Below are positions 1 to 10,118 of a stretch of DNA of 64,000 nucleotides, in pieces. The stretch's first letter is position 1. Each line of letters begins with the position of its first letter. The notes under the pieces are model-generated. The model saw only the letters and a program-made list of their open reading frames with translations. It ran no database searches and was not told where the DNA came from. Both the position numbers and the translations under genes were made by a program. The DNA lies in assembly GCA_964036665.1 (NCBI GenBank), contig OZ038533.1, forward strand, positions 19,774,575 through 19,838,574. Direction: 5' to 3'. This DNA comes from Gordius sp. MW1. Taxonomy: Eukaryota > Nematomorpha > Gordioida > Gordea > Gordiidae.

Positions 1-38
1 TCATTTAAAGGTAATTTTTATTTTTGCACGTGTTTCAG

Positions 39-207
39 GGTCAACCCCAATTTTGCATCATACACAAACTCCAACGTCTCAGCCATGCCGGGCAAAATAA
101 ATGGGGAAAGCATTAAACACTTCGCTCCTTCTAACAGCGATTTCAACAATCATTCTTATGATAAACCATATGCACTCTCTAAATACTTGGATCCCAATCA
201 AAATAGG
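39..207 (+). CDS. Pax: Paxillin internal exon (linker between LD motifs)
   Basis: An acceptor (tgtttcag) precedes position 39 and a consensus donor (GTAAGA) follows 207. The frame is open across the exon, starts with one base completing a codon, and ends in phase 0. It joins in frame to the LD-motif exon at 1765. The residues are polar (many Asn, Ser and Lys), with no domain I recognise, as expected of paxillin's poorly conserved inter-LD linker. The ATG at 85 is internal, not a start, because the frame is open upstream to the acceptor. Confidence 0.7.
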
Positions 208-3200
208 GTAAGAACTTTATGGAAATTTAATTATCGCTTTTGATTAAATTGCTAAGTTATACAAGCTGTGCGTAGCCAAGCTTTGCTTTGGCTTAGTCCT
301 TAATTAGCTAAATATTTAGTAGGAATTAATAGTATGTATGTGAAAAATTTGGGGTCATCTGTAGGAGAGTTTATGATGAAAACAAATATAATGCTATATT
401 ATTGAAACAAATATTATTTAATTTAATCATAGGAAAAGGTTTATGTTGAAATTATCTTGGGGTGTTATTTAAATGCATAGTGAAAAATTCCATAATGCTC
501 AGTTGTTTGTGCTCAGTTTTTAATTCAACTTGCTCAGATTTTTAATTAAAAATGTTCAGTTTTTTTTATGCTCAGATTTTAATTAAAAAGTGCTCAGTTT
601 TTTTGTAAACAAATGTTCAGTAATTTTTCAAAAAATATTCAGTTTTTTTTCAAAAAATGTTAAGTTTTTTTTCAAAAAAATGTTCAGTTTTTTTTCAAAA
701 AAATATTTCGTTTTTTTTTTCAAAATATGCTCAGTTTTTATTAAAATCACTAAATCTAACCCTAACCCTTGCCTATATTACATTTTGCACAGAAGTGTTA
801 TTGAGCTGTGGAAACGCTAGAGAGCTTTAATAATAGTTATAAATTATTCATTTAAATCGCGTATTTATAAAAATTATTTTTATCTGTGGAAACCTTAGAG
901 AGCTTTTATAATCGTTGTAAGTTATTACTCTATTTGTATAATAAAAATTGTCTATATTAAGTACATAAATCAAAGTATATTAAAAACAAACAAAATGATG
1001 CATTCAATAATCATTTATTAAAATAATATATATAAAAACCTAATAAAATGTTATAGCTGCTATATATAAGTGATATAACCAAAAATAATTTGAGGTGTAA
1101 TAGCTCAGTGGATTGAACGTCTGACTAGCAGCTTCAATAGCTCGTACCTCGCAGGTTCGATACCCGCACCTATCTCGTTTTAATTAAAAATTAAAACCAC
1201 TTTGCATAAAAAAACTTGGCAAGTATAATTAATCTCTGAGCAAATAAATAAAAATCTGAACATTTAATAAAAAACTTAACATTTAATTCAAAACTTGGCA
1301 AATTGAATAAAAAACTTGGAAAATGGCAATAAAAACTTTGCACTTTGAATAAAAAACTATGCAAAATAATTTGTTCTCATTATCTAGATATAAATGCTTG
1401 TTTCAGATCCTTAGCGCCACCATGGAAAATTTTTGGAAAAAAAAACCTTAAAATAAGCGGATTTAAATCGTAATTAGGTGTAGATTCTGTATGTAAAGAT
1501 GTGGTTATTCTAGGCAGTAATATTAACTCTTTCTTTTAGTTAGGAATATATGTTTGCATGTGCATTAGTAGTATTGTATAGATTTATACATTTCTTATCT
1601 TTTGGTTTAACTTAGACTTACGGTCGACTGGTCTGTTTTTAACATTTTGACTAAGCAAATAGGTCGATTTAGAAAAACAGAGTAAAATGTTTAGCCGATT
1701 AAAATTAAAGGTCGACCAAACAAAATCAAGCCATTTTACAACACTTTACAACATTATGTATTAGGGTTTCGATGGGGCTTTGCCAATACAAGAAGACACG
1801 GAGATAGACGAATTGTATTCTAGCATATCTGAGGTTGTCGGTCCTAGAATGCCATACGATGTGGCTCAAAGAGCGAGACCTATGAATTCCAACCTAGATT
1901 GTATGCTGGGAAATTTGGAAGCAGATTTGAACGTTAAACGCTGTACTGAAGGTGGGGGTGGTGGACTTCTCTTCACTAATAATCCAGAACATTCTGCTGA
2001 AATCCTCTTTTGTGCCCATTGCAAAGAACTCATCTCCGATCAAGTTAGAATTTCCTTTTTTGAACTCAAGTTAGCTATTAATTCTTCTCTCGGTCCGTAA
2101 ATTGCACAAATTGGCTTAATATAGGTTGTTTAACTAAGACTTATGGTCGACTCTAATCTTTTTTTTTAATATTGACTAAGCCTAGTGGTCGACTAAGAAA
2201 AATAGATTAAAAAATCGTGGTCTGTTTATTTTTAGGTGACTATAACCAAAGGTCGACCAAACTAAATTTAGCCATTTTACAACACTAGTATAGGTTCAAC
2301 CTAGTCATATCTTAAAGTGTTTCCCCTTTTAGCTCTGATAAAAGTTTTTTTCACTTGAGCTTACCATTTCTAAGGTTTCTTCATTTCTTCTATAACAAAA
2401 CTTAGATCCCTCCGGCTAAATAAATTGGTAAAGTTTGATTTGTGTAAATGACGTTTAATGCAATTTATGGGCTTATTTTTACCAAAAATGTCTGTCCTGT
2501 GTTCATGGGCGTAGCCAGCATTGGAATCAAACGGGGGCAATAATGATTTGGGGGGGGGGGGGGGGTTTAAAATTTTAACCATAATTTCAATAAATTGTAA
2601 TCAAACTTTGGATCTATAGGGGGCAGCTGCCCCCTTGGCACGCCCATGCCTGTGTTGTCCAACACGTAGCTTTATTTAATTATATGTTTTCAGTCAATAT
2701 CAGCTCTGGGCATGAATTGGCACCTAGAGCATTTCGTGTGTGCCGAATGTAACCAAGAACTTGGGACGAAAAATTTTTTTGAATTCGAAGGAAAACCCTT
2801 TTGCGAAACTGATTACCATCGCCTCTTCTCACCCAAATGCGCCCATTGTGCACTGCCCATCTTAGAAGTAATAATTTGAAATTACATATATTTTTTCCAC
2901 TTTTTTCTTCCTGTTTTGCCAAAATGGCTTAAGTTTAATCTAAAGTTACGAAGTGAGTTATAAATTCAAGTAATAACATACATGTTTATTACAAAATAAC
3001 AATAAATATGTAAATAATCTCTTGAACTATCACGATAAACTATAAAGGGTTAGTGTTGTATAATTTTGAAATTAATTTTACTTACCTTTATCGAAAATAT
3101 TTTTTATTTTATCATTAAGCGAATCAAATTTTAAAAGCAGACGATTTTTCACCCTATCAAAATGGCAAAAATAATTAATTTTAAAAATAGAGTATTACAA

Positions 3201-4625
3201 AAACTTCGATTTTTAATCCTATTTGTAAAAAAATTATCATAAAATATTTTAAAAAATCTTTCGAATAGCATTTTTACCTCAAAATCTTCAAAATACAGTC
3301 ATTCCATTTTTCGGGTAGCGATATACTAGCCAAAATATGGGTAGGATTTAAAAAGGCTTGGGTTTTGTTTAGTCGGCTCAACCTAAACAGACCAAAGGGT
3401 TTTCGTTTTTTTCGTCTATTTTTGTTGAGTCGACCTCTAGGCATAGTCAAAATTTGAAAAACAGACCAAAAGATTTGGTAGCTAAGTCGGCCGTTTGTCT
3501 TAGTTAAACCAAAGGTGTCGACTAAACAAAACCCACGTCTTTTCACAACACTATAAACGTATCGTACGTATAATTTTAGTGCTAATTTTGATTGGACACC
3601 CTCCTTTCGAACGAACTTAAAAAATCACACTTTTATTTTATTCACTGCATTTATTTATTTATTTATTTAATTTATTGTATTTATTTATTTTATAAGAAAT
3701 GTGTAACAGCCTTAGATCAAACGTGGCATCCCGAGCATTTTTGTTGCTCCAAGTGCGAACGCCTATTTGCCCCCAACGAAGGCTTTCACGAAGTGGATGG
3801 GAAACCGTATTGCCGAGAAGATTACTTTGAATTATTTGCGCCCAAATGCAAGGCCTGCTTAAATCCCATCATGGAAAATTTCATTTCGGCCCTGCAAGCC
3901 CATTGGCATCCCGACTGTTTCGTTTGCCAGGCACGAATGCACATACATATATGTTATATAGACTCTAGTGTTCTAAAAGCGGGTGGGTTTTGTTTGGTCG
4001 ACCTTTGCTTTTGGTCGAGTAAACGTGAGCAGACCAAAAAATTTTTGGTGTCCGTTTTTCTAGGCTCAGTCGAAATTTGAAAAACGGACTGGAGTCGACC
4101 TTTAGTCTTAGTTGAATCAACGGTCGACCAAACAAAGCCCCACCGTTTTTACAACACCAATATAGACCACCTTCTTATACCTGAGCCTTTATTTTTGTTC
4201 GTTGTTTTCGGGTGTTGGGGTAGTTTGGGGTAGAGACCTGCACGGGTGACCCCAAACTTTGGTTCGAGTTCGGGTTAAAATGCTTTCGGGTCGGGTTAGG
4301 TTGGGTTCGAGTTGAAAATTATTAACTTTGCGGGCCACTAGTTTGGAGTACATTTTACCCCTTATTTGCTGCAATCAATTTAAGAAACTTGCGAAATTAA
4401 ATAGAGTCTAGTTTGAATTTGAAATTAAAACTGAATTTGGGTCAGGTCGGTTTCGTATAAAAATTTAGCGATCTTGGGCTTAAAGGTTATTTATGTTAAA
4501 GAGCATGGGCGTAGCCAGGATTTTAAAGACGTGCGGGGGGGGCAATAATGTTTTAGGGAGGGCAAAATGATCATTACTATAAATTTTAGCCGTTATTATA
4601 TTAAATTTTAAAGGTTTTTTGGATC

Positions 4626-4656
<31 letters not shown>

Positions 4657-5627
4657 GCAGCCGCCCCTCTTTGGCTACGCCCATGTTGAAGGGAATGGAA
4701 GTGTTGTTTTAAGGTTTGATTTACCCCATGTTTAGACGTCTTTTTTTAAAATTTTTGTTTGGAATTCTTTTGTTCAATTGACTCAGTAAAAAGCCTTAAT
4801 TTGGGACGCCATCCTACGTTAATTCTAGTGGTCATTGTTACCTAGAAATTTGACTCGCTCAAGGGTTCAAAGTAGTTTAAAAAGACCTGGGTTCTTTTTG
4901 GTCGACCTTTTGATCAATAGCGGTTGACTCTCATATGGTTTTTTGCATTTCGACTAAGCCTAGAGGTCGATGAAGAAAATCCGAGCAAAAAACCTTTGGT
5001 ACCTCATATTTTTAATAAGAAGTGGGCAGTCTATTAAATGGATTGTTCTAAACCCACATTTAATTTAGTGATATACGTTTGCTTTCATAATTATTTAAAA
5101 TTCAAAAATATATTAAATTGAAAATAAAACTAAACATACATTTATTCACTTATGGATAAGAAATCTGAGTGTGCATTTTAATTTATATCCACAATATCAA
5201 ACGTAACATTTCCACACTTTATTACTGGTAAAGGTGTGCATACATCAAACGAGGGTCGACTAAACAGAACCAGTTCTTTTTACAATACTTGCCAAAATGC
5301 GAAATTTATCAAAAATTTATTAATCTATATTTACATGATTTAATTCTCCTGCAATTATAGGATTGTCACATGCCATTCGGGAACGGTTCTTTTTTTGAGC
5401 ACATGGGTTGGCCTTGTTGCGAAACGCATTATCATTCGCGTCGAGGTTCTCTGTGTGCTGGCTGTGGAAAACCAATCTCTTCGGGCAAATGCGTTACTGC
5501 CTTGTACAAAAAATTTCATCCGGAACACTTCGTATGCGCCTTTTGTCTGAAACAACTCAGTGCCACGTTTAAAGAACAAAATGACAAACCCTATTGTCAT
5601 GCCTGCTTCGATAAATTATTCAGTTAA
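39..5627 (+). CDS. Pax: Paxillin, C-terminal half (LD motif plus four LIM domains), 5 exons
   Basis: This is a paxillin-family focal-adhesion adaptor, which by family knowledge links integrin complexes to the actin cytoskeleton. Exons at 39-207, 1765-2043, 2694-2867, 3697-3930 and 5361-5627 join in phase 0 throughout. The second exon carries an LD motif ([12 protein letters not shown]) ahead of the LIM region, as in paxillin. Four LIM zinc-binding domains follow in the paxillin order, with all Cys/His ligands apparent, and the protein ends CFDKLFS, at the usual paxillin C-terminus. The first exons, with the start codon and most LD motifs, lie left of the window. Every intron is filled with miniature transposable elements. 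Zyxin and LIMPETin relatives are excluded by the LD motif and by phrases such as NGSFFEH and KEQNDKPYC. The family assignment is near certain; exon borders are read by eye. Confidence 0.93.
475..1362. mobile_element. Miniature inverted-repeat element with subterminal TGCTCAG/TGTTCAG arrays, in paxillin intron
   Basis: The outer ends are inverted (GCATAGTGAAAA at 475 against AAAAAACTATGC ending 1362). Inside the left end, between about 500 and 735, the motif TGCTCAG or TGTTCAG followed by a T/A-rich spacer recurs about ten times. The right end (about 1200-1360) has the complementary orientation, with CTGAACAT and related CTTGGCAA units. The middle holds a tRNA-like sequence. The flanking 8 bases do not match well, so superfamily assignment (hAT-like by analogy with other elements here) is tentative. 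Short open frames inside the T-rich array are not genes. Confidence 0.55.
1093..1172 (+). tRNA. tRNA-like sequence (pseudo-tRNA or SINE head) with A and B boxes
   Basis: An A box (TAGCTCAGTGG) and a B box (GGTTCGATACC) have normal polymerase III spacing. The first bases AGGTGT can pair with the closing GCACCT, giving a plausible acceptor stem, and four of five T-arm pairs form. The anticodon arm pairs poorly and the variable region is long, so it is more likely a tRNA-derived repeat or pseudogene than a working tRNA. It lies inside the 475-1362 element. Confidence 0.45.
1602..1745. mobile_element. GGTCGACC-family miniature element, copy 1
   Basis: It shares with five other copies nearby the inner motif GGTCGACCAAACAAA and the right end GCCATTTTACAACACT. 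The left end is shortened relative to the copy at 3965-4160. Its right end lies only about 19 bases before the splice acceptor of the exon at 1765. Confidence 0.7.
1765..2043 (+). CDS. Pax: Paxillin exon: LD motif and first half of LIM1
   Basis: The exon is bounded by the acceptor tgtattag and the donor GTTAGA, both phase 0. It encodes an acidic stretch with [11 protein letters not shown], then the LD motif [12 protein letters not shown], a glycine-rich linker, and the first Cys pair of LIM1 (FCAHC). In paxillins LD motifs bind FAK, vinculin and parvin; the position just ahead of LIM1 fits the last LD motif (LD5). The frame remains open past the donor to 2100, but the homologous LIM1 sequence resumes at 2694, which fixes the splice. 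Confidence 0.88.
2128..2288. mobile_element. GGTCGACC-family miniature element, copy 2, with 8-bp target duplication
   Basis: The element is flanked by an exact 8-bp direct repeat, TATAGGTT, at 2120-2127 and 2289-2296. It contains GGTCGACT, GGTCGACTAAG and GGTCGACCAAAC and ends GCCATTTTACAACACTAG. The 8-bp duplication is the hAT-superfamily size. Confidence 0.85.
2504..2648. mobile_element. GGGCGTAGCC-family hAT-type miniature element with 8-bp target duplication
   Basis: It begins CATGGGCGTAGCCAGC and ends CTTGGCACGCCCATG, an imperfect terminal inverted repeat. An exact 8-bp duplication CCTGTGTT lies at 2496-2503 and 2649-2656. The centre has a run of G residues, a hallmark of this family. 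It lies in the paxillin intron before the exon at 2694. Confidence 0.88.
2694..2867 (+). CDS. Pax: Paxillin exon: rest of LIM1 and start of LIM2
   Basis: The exon has the acceptor ttttcag, the donor GTAATA and phase 0 at both ends. It encodes 58 residues with the LIM1 ligands in [18 protein letters not shown] and the pair SPKCAHC, which closes LIM1 and opens LIM2, ending ALPILE. Residue spacing matches paxillin LIM1/LIM2 without gaps. Paxillin's LIM1 is usually linked to focal adhesion and microtubule-related contacts; this is family knowledge, not visible here. Confidence 0.92.
3342..3553. mobile_element. GGTCGACC-family miniature element, copy 3
   Basis: The left end has TTTAAAAAGGCTTGGGTTTTG, the right end GTCGACTAAACAAAACCCAC then TTCACAACACTA; these are imperfect inverted repeats of each other. 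Internal GTCGAC motifs are shared with the other copies. It lies in the intron before the exon at 3697. Confidence 0.72.
3697..3930 (+). CDS. Pax: Paxillin exon: LIM2 and first half of LIM3
   Basis: The exon follows a TTTA-repeat pyrimidine-poor tract and the acceptor ttttataag. It encodes 78 residues: [17 protein letters not shown] of LIM2, [14 protein letters not shown] closing it, then KACLNPI and WHPDCFVCQ of LIM3. The frame stays open downstream only through a miniature element. The next exon resumes at the expected LIM3 residue (DCHMPF), so the exon must end after CAG at 3930. The following bases are GCACGA, making this a GC-AG intron. Donor position confidence is moderate; domain identity is very high. 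Confidence 0.9.
3965..4160. mobile_element. GGTCGACC-family miniature element, copy 4 (best preserved)
   Basis: The left end CTAGTGTTCTAAAAGCGGG faces the right end CCGTTTTTACAACACCAA as an inverted repeat, followed inward by GGGTTTTGTTTGGTCGACC and its complement. Flanking octamers TATAGACT (3957-3964) and TATAGACC (4161-4168) match at 7 of 8 positions. This copy gives the family's full length, about 196 bp. Confidence 0.86.
4504..4685. mobile_element. GGGCGTAGCC-family miniature element in paxillin intron
   Basis: Ends are CATGGGCGTAGCCAGG and TTTGGCTACGCCCATG, near-perfect inverted repeats, with two G runs inside. The flanking octamers TTAAAGAG and TTGAAGGG match at 6 of 8. Confidence 0.82.
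4867..5291. mobile_element. GGTCGACC-family miniature element, copy 5, apparently interrupted
   Basis: The left half carries GACCTGGGTTCTTTTTGGTCG and the right half GGTCGACTAAACAGAACC then TTTACAATACTT. About 200 bases of AT-rich sequence (near 5020-5225) separate the halves, making this copy roughly twice the length of the others. Confidence 0.6.
5361..5627 (+). CDS. Pax: Paxillin last exon: rest of LIM3, LIM4 and stop
   Basis: The acceptor caattatag precedes GATTGTCAC. The exon encodes 88 residues and a TAA stop: [11 protein letters not shown] and CCETHYH complete LIM3, CAGCGKPI opens LIM4, and [15 protein letters not shown] with [11 protein letters not shown] finish the protein. LIM3 and LIM4 target paxillin to focal adhesions in characterised animals. 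The conserved C-terminal length argues for an intact gene. A cytosine homopolymer begins just after the stop, at about 5634. Confidence 0.94.
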   Translation, partial: DCHMPFGNGSFFEHMGWPCCETHYHSRRGSLCAGCGKPISSGKCVTALYKKFHPEHFVCAFCLKQLSATFKEQNDKPYCHACFDKLFS

Positions 5628-5659
5628 ATATACACCCCCCCCCCCCCCCCCCCCCCGAT

Positions 5660-5798
5660 GCAGTGTCATAAAAACGGCTGGGTTCCGTTTGGTCGACGTT
5701 TGGTTCAACTAAGCCTAGTGGTCGACTTTGGTCTGTTTTTGTTTAGTCGACTAAAACCAAAGGCCGGCCAAACAAAACTTAGCCGTTTTTATAACAGC
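5660..5798. mobile_element. GGTCGACC-family miniature element, copy 6, in paxillin 3' flank
   Basis: It starts CAGTGTCATAAAAACGGCTGG and ends AGCCGTTTTTATAACAG, a clear inverted repeat, with internal GTGGTCGACT. It immediately follows a run of about 24 C residues. No clean target duplication was found. The rest of the flank to about 6340 shows no gene; an AATAAA near 6193 could serve as a polyadenylation signal. Confidence 0.75.
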
Positions 5799-6344
5799 AA
5801 CCCCAAGACAGGAGCTAGGCTCTCTCTTACATTAATGATTGTTATATTGATAACATTTAAAGTGCCACTACCGTCTTAGATTTTATATCAAAAACATTTA
5901 TTATGTGATGGGATATATTTTTTCATTTAAATCATCCTTTTTTTTAACACGACGTCACTGTACCATGCATACGAATGTTGTTAATTACATTACATTTTTA
6001 ATCATGTACTTCTTAATCCGAGCTCTGTTTATATTTTAATGATGCATCCATGTTTTACAGGCGATGCCTTCACCTTTTTTTAAATAGATCCATGATGCAT
6101 ATACATGTTGAGGAACTTTTACGTATCATAAATAAGCACGTTTTTTTTAATATTTTTAAATTTATTTCTCTGAATACCATTAATTTTTGGTTAATAAAGC
6201 CAAACGTTTTAGTGTAAACTTGGAATTTGTGGCGAATCCTATGGATCCAATGTTAAATTATAAATTATCAAACTTTTAAATGAGATATTGTGTCATTTTA
6301 CTAAATTGGAATACCTACCATTTATTTTAAATGCTACCATAAGC

Positions 6345-7725
6345 GTAACTAGGATTTACTCATGGGTAGTGTTAGAAAATTTTCAAGGTGAAATTTTTTT
6401 TAAATATTTTTTTTGGATAAAAATGTTTTTTTTCTAAAAGTTTAAAGTGAAAATAGCGTAAAAATAATAAAATAAACAAAATTCCAACAAATATTTATGT
6501 ATATTCAATAACAATATAAAAATGACATTGACTAAAAACTAAATTAACAACACTTTGTGAAACAAGGTGGACCCAAAGGCATAATGCTGTCAAAAGATTT
6601 TATGAATTTGAAGAAGCCATAAGAATTGCGTAAAAATTCAGAAGAGGGGTTTAAAACTATTTTTACCAGTGTTTCAACATTTGCAAAAAGTCATGATTTT
6701 TCCATTACTATTCAAACTGTGATTTAAAAACTAGCAATTTATTATTTAACCTGGTATAAGCATTTACAGTTAAACTATTTAAATTTTGAGAGCCTTTTCC
6801 ACCCGTAATTTTCCCTGCAAGTACACAATACTTACAAAAAGCTCCTCCAAGCTTTTTGGAATAACATAACCATGGCCATTGTTTAAACCACTGATTTAAA
6901 TTTTAAATTACGAGGTCCAGATTTGGTGAACTCGAAGCTTTCCCCAGGTTGCCAGATTAATTTAAAAATCTCTAAATTTCTCCATCCCAATCAAATTTGA
7001 GTAAATATAATTGCGTCATGGTCATCTAAAAGCATAAGTATTTAATATATTCTGAATGTTATCCTCACTAATATCTATTTTAGACTTCACACTGGCAGTA
7101 TCTAGAAAAGTTAGTGTGATTATTTTCAAAAAAAAATCTAGAGAGTGAGTTTTAACAAAGAGTAAATTACCTTGATCTCTTGGTGTTTGATTATCCTCTT
7201 TTTCTTGTATTCTTAGTCTTACATAATTACAACAATCTTTTTCTATGGAAATAGATTCTAGAATCTATATTTAGCTTATATAATTTATTTATCATTCTCA
7301 TCCTGATATCTATGTTCCTCTTCTTCTCCTACTGAATTAGTACTAACATTTTCTAAATCAAATTCTAGAATCTAGAGTGAATTTTAATAATTTTACTTTT
7401 CTCCCTTGAAAAGTTAATTTTTTTAGGGAAGTAGTTATAAATGGAAGGATATTGTTGGCGTTTCTTCATATTAAAATTTCGGAAAAAGGATGTGAGGGGA
7501 GATATTTATCTAAAATTTAAATTTCGAATAAAATTTATAAATTTTGAACATATAAAAATAGAAGAAGCAACGAAAAACTTAATAACACTTCTACAAAAAT
7601 AATTTATAAATTATAATTATCGGTGTTCAGTAATATTTGTGTGCAAATACAATATAAAAATTTTATTATTTGAAACTCATGGGTAGTGTTACAACCTTAC
7701 AGCATACCCTTGCATACGCCAATGA
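6345..7725 (-). pseudogene. Decayed hAT-superfamily transposon with TTF-type zinc-finger transposase remnant
   Basis: Related ends (GCGTAACTAGGATTTACTC on the left, GCATACGCC on the right) and two copies of ACTCATGGGTAGTGTTA at about 6359 and 7676 bound an AT-rich unit. On the minus strand near 6878-6785 one frame reads WPWLCYSKKLGGAFCKYCVL, the signature of the TTF-type zinc finger at the N-terminus of ZMYM/DUF4371-like hAT transposases. The remainder is riddled with stops and I see no intact reading frame. A shorter relative lies near 36925-37165, sharing the stretch around AAAAGTTTAAAGTGA. Confidence 0.6.
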
Positions 7726-7912
7726 ATGCTACAAATCTCTTGTAAAATAAGTTGTTTTATTTCGTGAGTTAAGCATCTATTATAAATTCAAATAATATTT
7801 AGATTAATTGAATATAAATAAAATATTAAACGTTAAAACATCAGATAATTGCACTTGGTTAAAAACTTTGTTATATAGTCACGCTCGAAAAATGTTTGTG
7901 TGACGGGAAGGG

Positions 7913-10118
7913 TTATAGAAATGACAAAAAATCTTTGCCAAAGGTATCTAATTTGCCAGTTGACCCATGGTGACATTTTGGCATACTACTAGAAGATTCG
8001 GGTAAATTTAGCATTGCCTTTTGTTGAGGGGCAGAGCTCAGGTTGTTAATTCTCCATATTTTAATCGTTTCGTCGCTGGCTAAAGTAGCTAAAAACACAT
8101 TGTGCACATCCCCCACCAAGCTTAATATGCAAGCTCCTTCGTGAGCAAAATAGGTATTTTTAAGGTTGAATTCGTGGTTGCTAATTTCAAAATGGCCCCC
8201 TAAATTGGTTTTTTGATATGAACCGTTCGAATTTTCCTGGTGATGATGATGATATAAGAGGGTACTGCCTACGTTTGGTTGCCCACAATCCTCCCAGTAT
8301 GCAATATCGTAAGGGGCAGTAGTTTCTAATTTATGAGCGCTGAAAAAGGCGTAGGCTATAATATGTAATACCAAACACAAAATTTATAACTATTCATTAC
8401 CCATTATTTGTGGAACTCCTTTTTTTGACAACAAGACGTGAAACGATTAAGTGTCAAAAGTTGGGAGAATGATGAAAATTGAATTTAACTAACATGTTAA
8501 TTTAGTATTATTGTATTTAATGGAATATCATTTAATTTATCATTTGCTGCATGTATGAAAATGATAATGGCTCAATTTAATCATACCTCAAATAAAAACA
8601 AAATGGTTTAAAGTTATATAAAAATAACCTATTTCAGAAAAGATGTTTTAAATTCCACTAAGAGTTGTGCTGTTTACATTCAAAATAATAAGGCATTGAT
8701 TATGATGTCGTTTTCAACATTTTTCAACTTAAAAAGAGCCGTACTCATCTTATTTAATAAGATTAATTATTTACACTGATAAAAAATTAAAATATAGAAA
8801 ATATAAATCAACTTTTGGAATGCATAGATAGTCCGCTGGAAAATACTATATCGACTACTGGGATTGCACAAATTATGGTACGAGTTTTTAAAATGCTTCC
8901 CTGTTCTACGTGTAAAAAGATAAAAATTCCATTATTTTTTTTATCCTTCCCTCTGTACGATCCACAACAAACTAATATTTTTGAATTCCATGGATACCAT
9001 TTAGCACAAGTAAAATGGACCCATTGATTTTTATCCAAATTTATTTCTTGCCCTGAGTTTAGATCATTAGGAATACAATCTTCCATATGCACATCTTTGC
9101 AGCTAAGTAAGGTGGGCAAAATGCCATTCAATTTATTAATGTTGTTTGCATCGTCTGAATAGTTAAGAAACCAAATAAAAATTTTGTGTGAAATCAAAGC
9201 AATAAAATAACCAGGATTATGACTTGACATGCATATAATTAAAGTTTTTTCTAGCGAATTATTAAATTTTAAATGTTTGTTCCACGTTAATATTGGGTAT
9301 TTATTTTTAAGATCACTAGTATCCCATATTGCAAAACAACAATTATTAGTAGACTTTAAAAGTGTGCCTTGAGCTATGAGCTTAGATGCCCACACTAAAT
9401 GATTTATGACATCAGTTGAAAGGACAGATAATTTTTTCCTGTGTATTAATAAAACTTCCAAACTTTGTAAGGGAGAATTTAAGCAGTTTAATATTTTAAT
9501 TCTAGGTCCATTTAGAATACTAGCTGTCTCTGATGATTTAGTTGTGTAAGCCAATATTGGACTCTTCAAATTCCATTTCAAACAATCAATAATTGCATTT
9601 TCATCATTTTCTGTTCCAAATATTTGAATTATCACTTCTTTTGTCACATCATAGATAAAAATCTGGCTTCCCAAAGCTATGGCAAGCAAATTGTTATTTT
9701 TATTGTCCTGAGCAGAAAACCAATCCATTAGATGATAATGTTCATTTTGACTTAACCCCGGAGCATCTAGAGTTCTGATGCATTGCAATTTAAAATTTAC
9801 ATGTGGGGATTTTTTAGCATGGCTACAATGGGGTGATTTAACAAGGGGACTAAGGTCAAATTTATAAGTAGTGTTTTCTTTTTCCAACATTTCTAAAGAT
9901 GGTAAATGCAAATTAGATGGGGAATGGGGACTTTGAGAGGTATTAAAAGAGAAAACATTGAGAGTGCCTCTTGGGTTTTGAGATGTTTGAGTAAAATGAC
10001 CAGCTAGCTCTAAGTTTGATGAACTTCTAGCAGGAGAAAATCGATCCAAATTATGTTTGTGTACATATAGTTTAGAGGGAGTTTTAGGCAAAACTATGAG
10101 TTTATTTTTGGTCATCAC
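7913..10118 (-). CDS. Divergent Cdc20/Cdh1 (fizzy-related)-family WD40 protein, 2 exons
   Basis: Exons run 10118-8813 and 8355-7913, joined by a GT-AG intron (donor GTTGAT, acceptor ATTATAG) whose phases agree. Residues 25-31 read DRFSPAR, matching the C-box (DRF/Y-I-P-x-R) by which Cdc20 and Cdh1 bind the anaphase-promoting complex. Then comes a basic Ser-Pro-rich segment and a TLDAPGL entry into the WD40 propeller, with DWFSAQ and LAIALGSQIFIYD. The second exon has the last blade, LATLASDETIKIWRI. In this family such proteins select APC/C substrates for ubiquitination during the cell cycle. The Ser-Pro-rich linker favours Cdh1/Fzr over Cdc20. It is strongly diverged, and the C-terminus lacks the usual Ile-Arg tail, so a meiosis-type paralogue such as insect cortex is possible. 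A further 3' exon was not found. Confidence 0.82.

Noticed and set aside
590-820. 76-residue Phe/Lys-rich open frame
   Set aside because: It is a by-product of the T-rich TGTTCAG tandem array inside a miniature element.
1093-1172. Functional tRNA gene
   Set aside because: The anticodon arm and variable region do not fold convincingly; it is reported only as tRNA-like.
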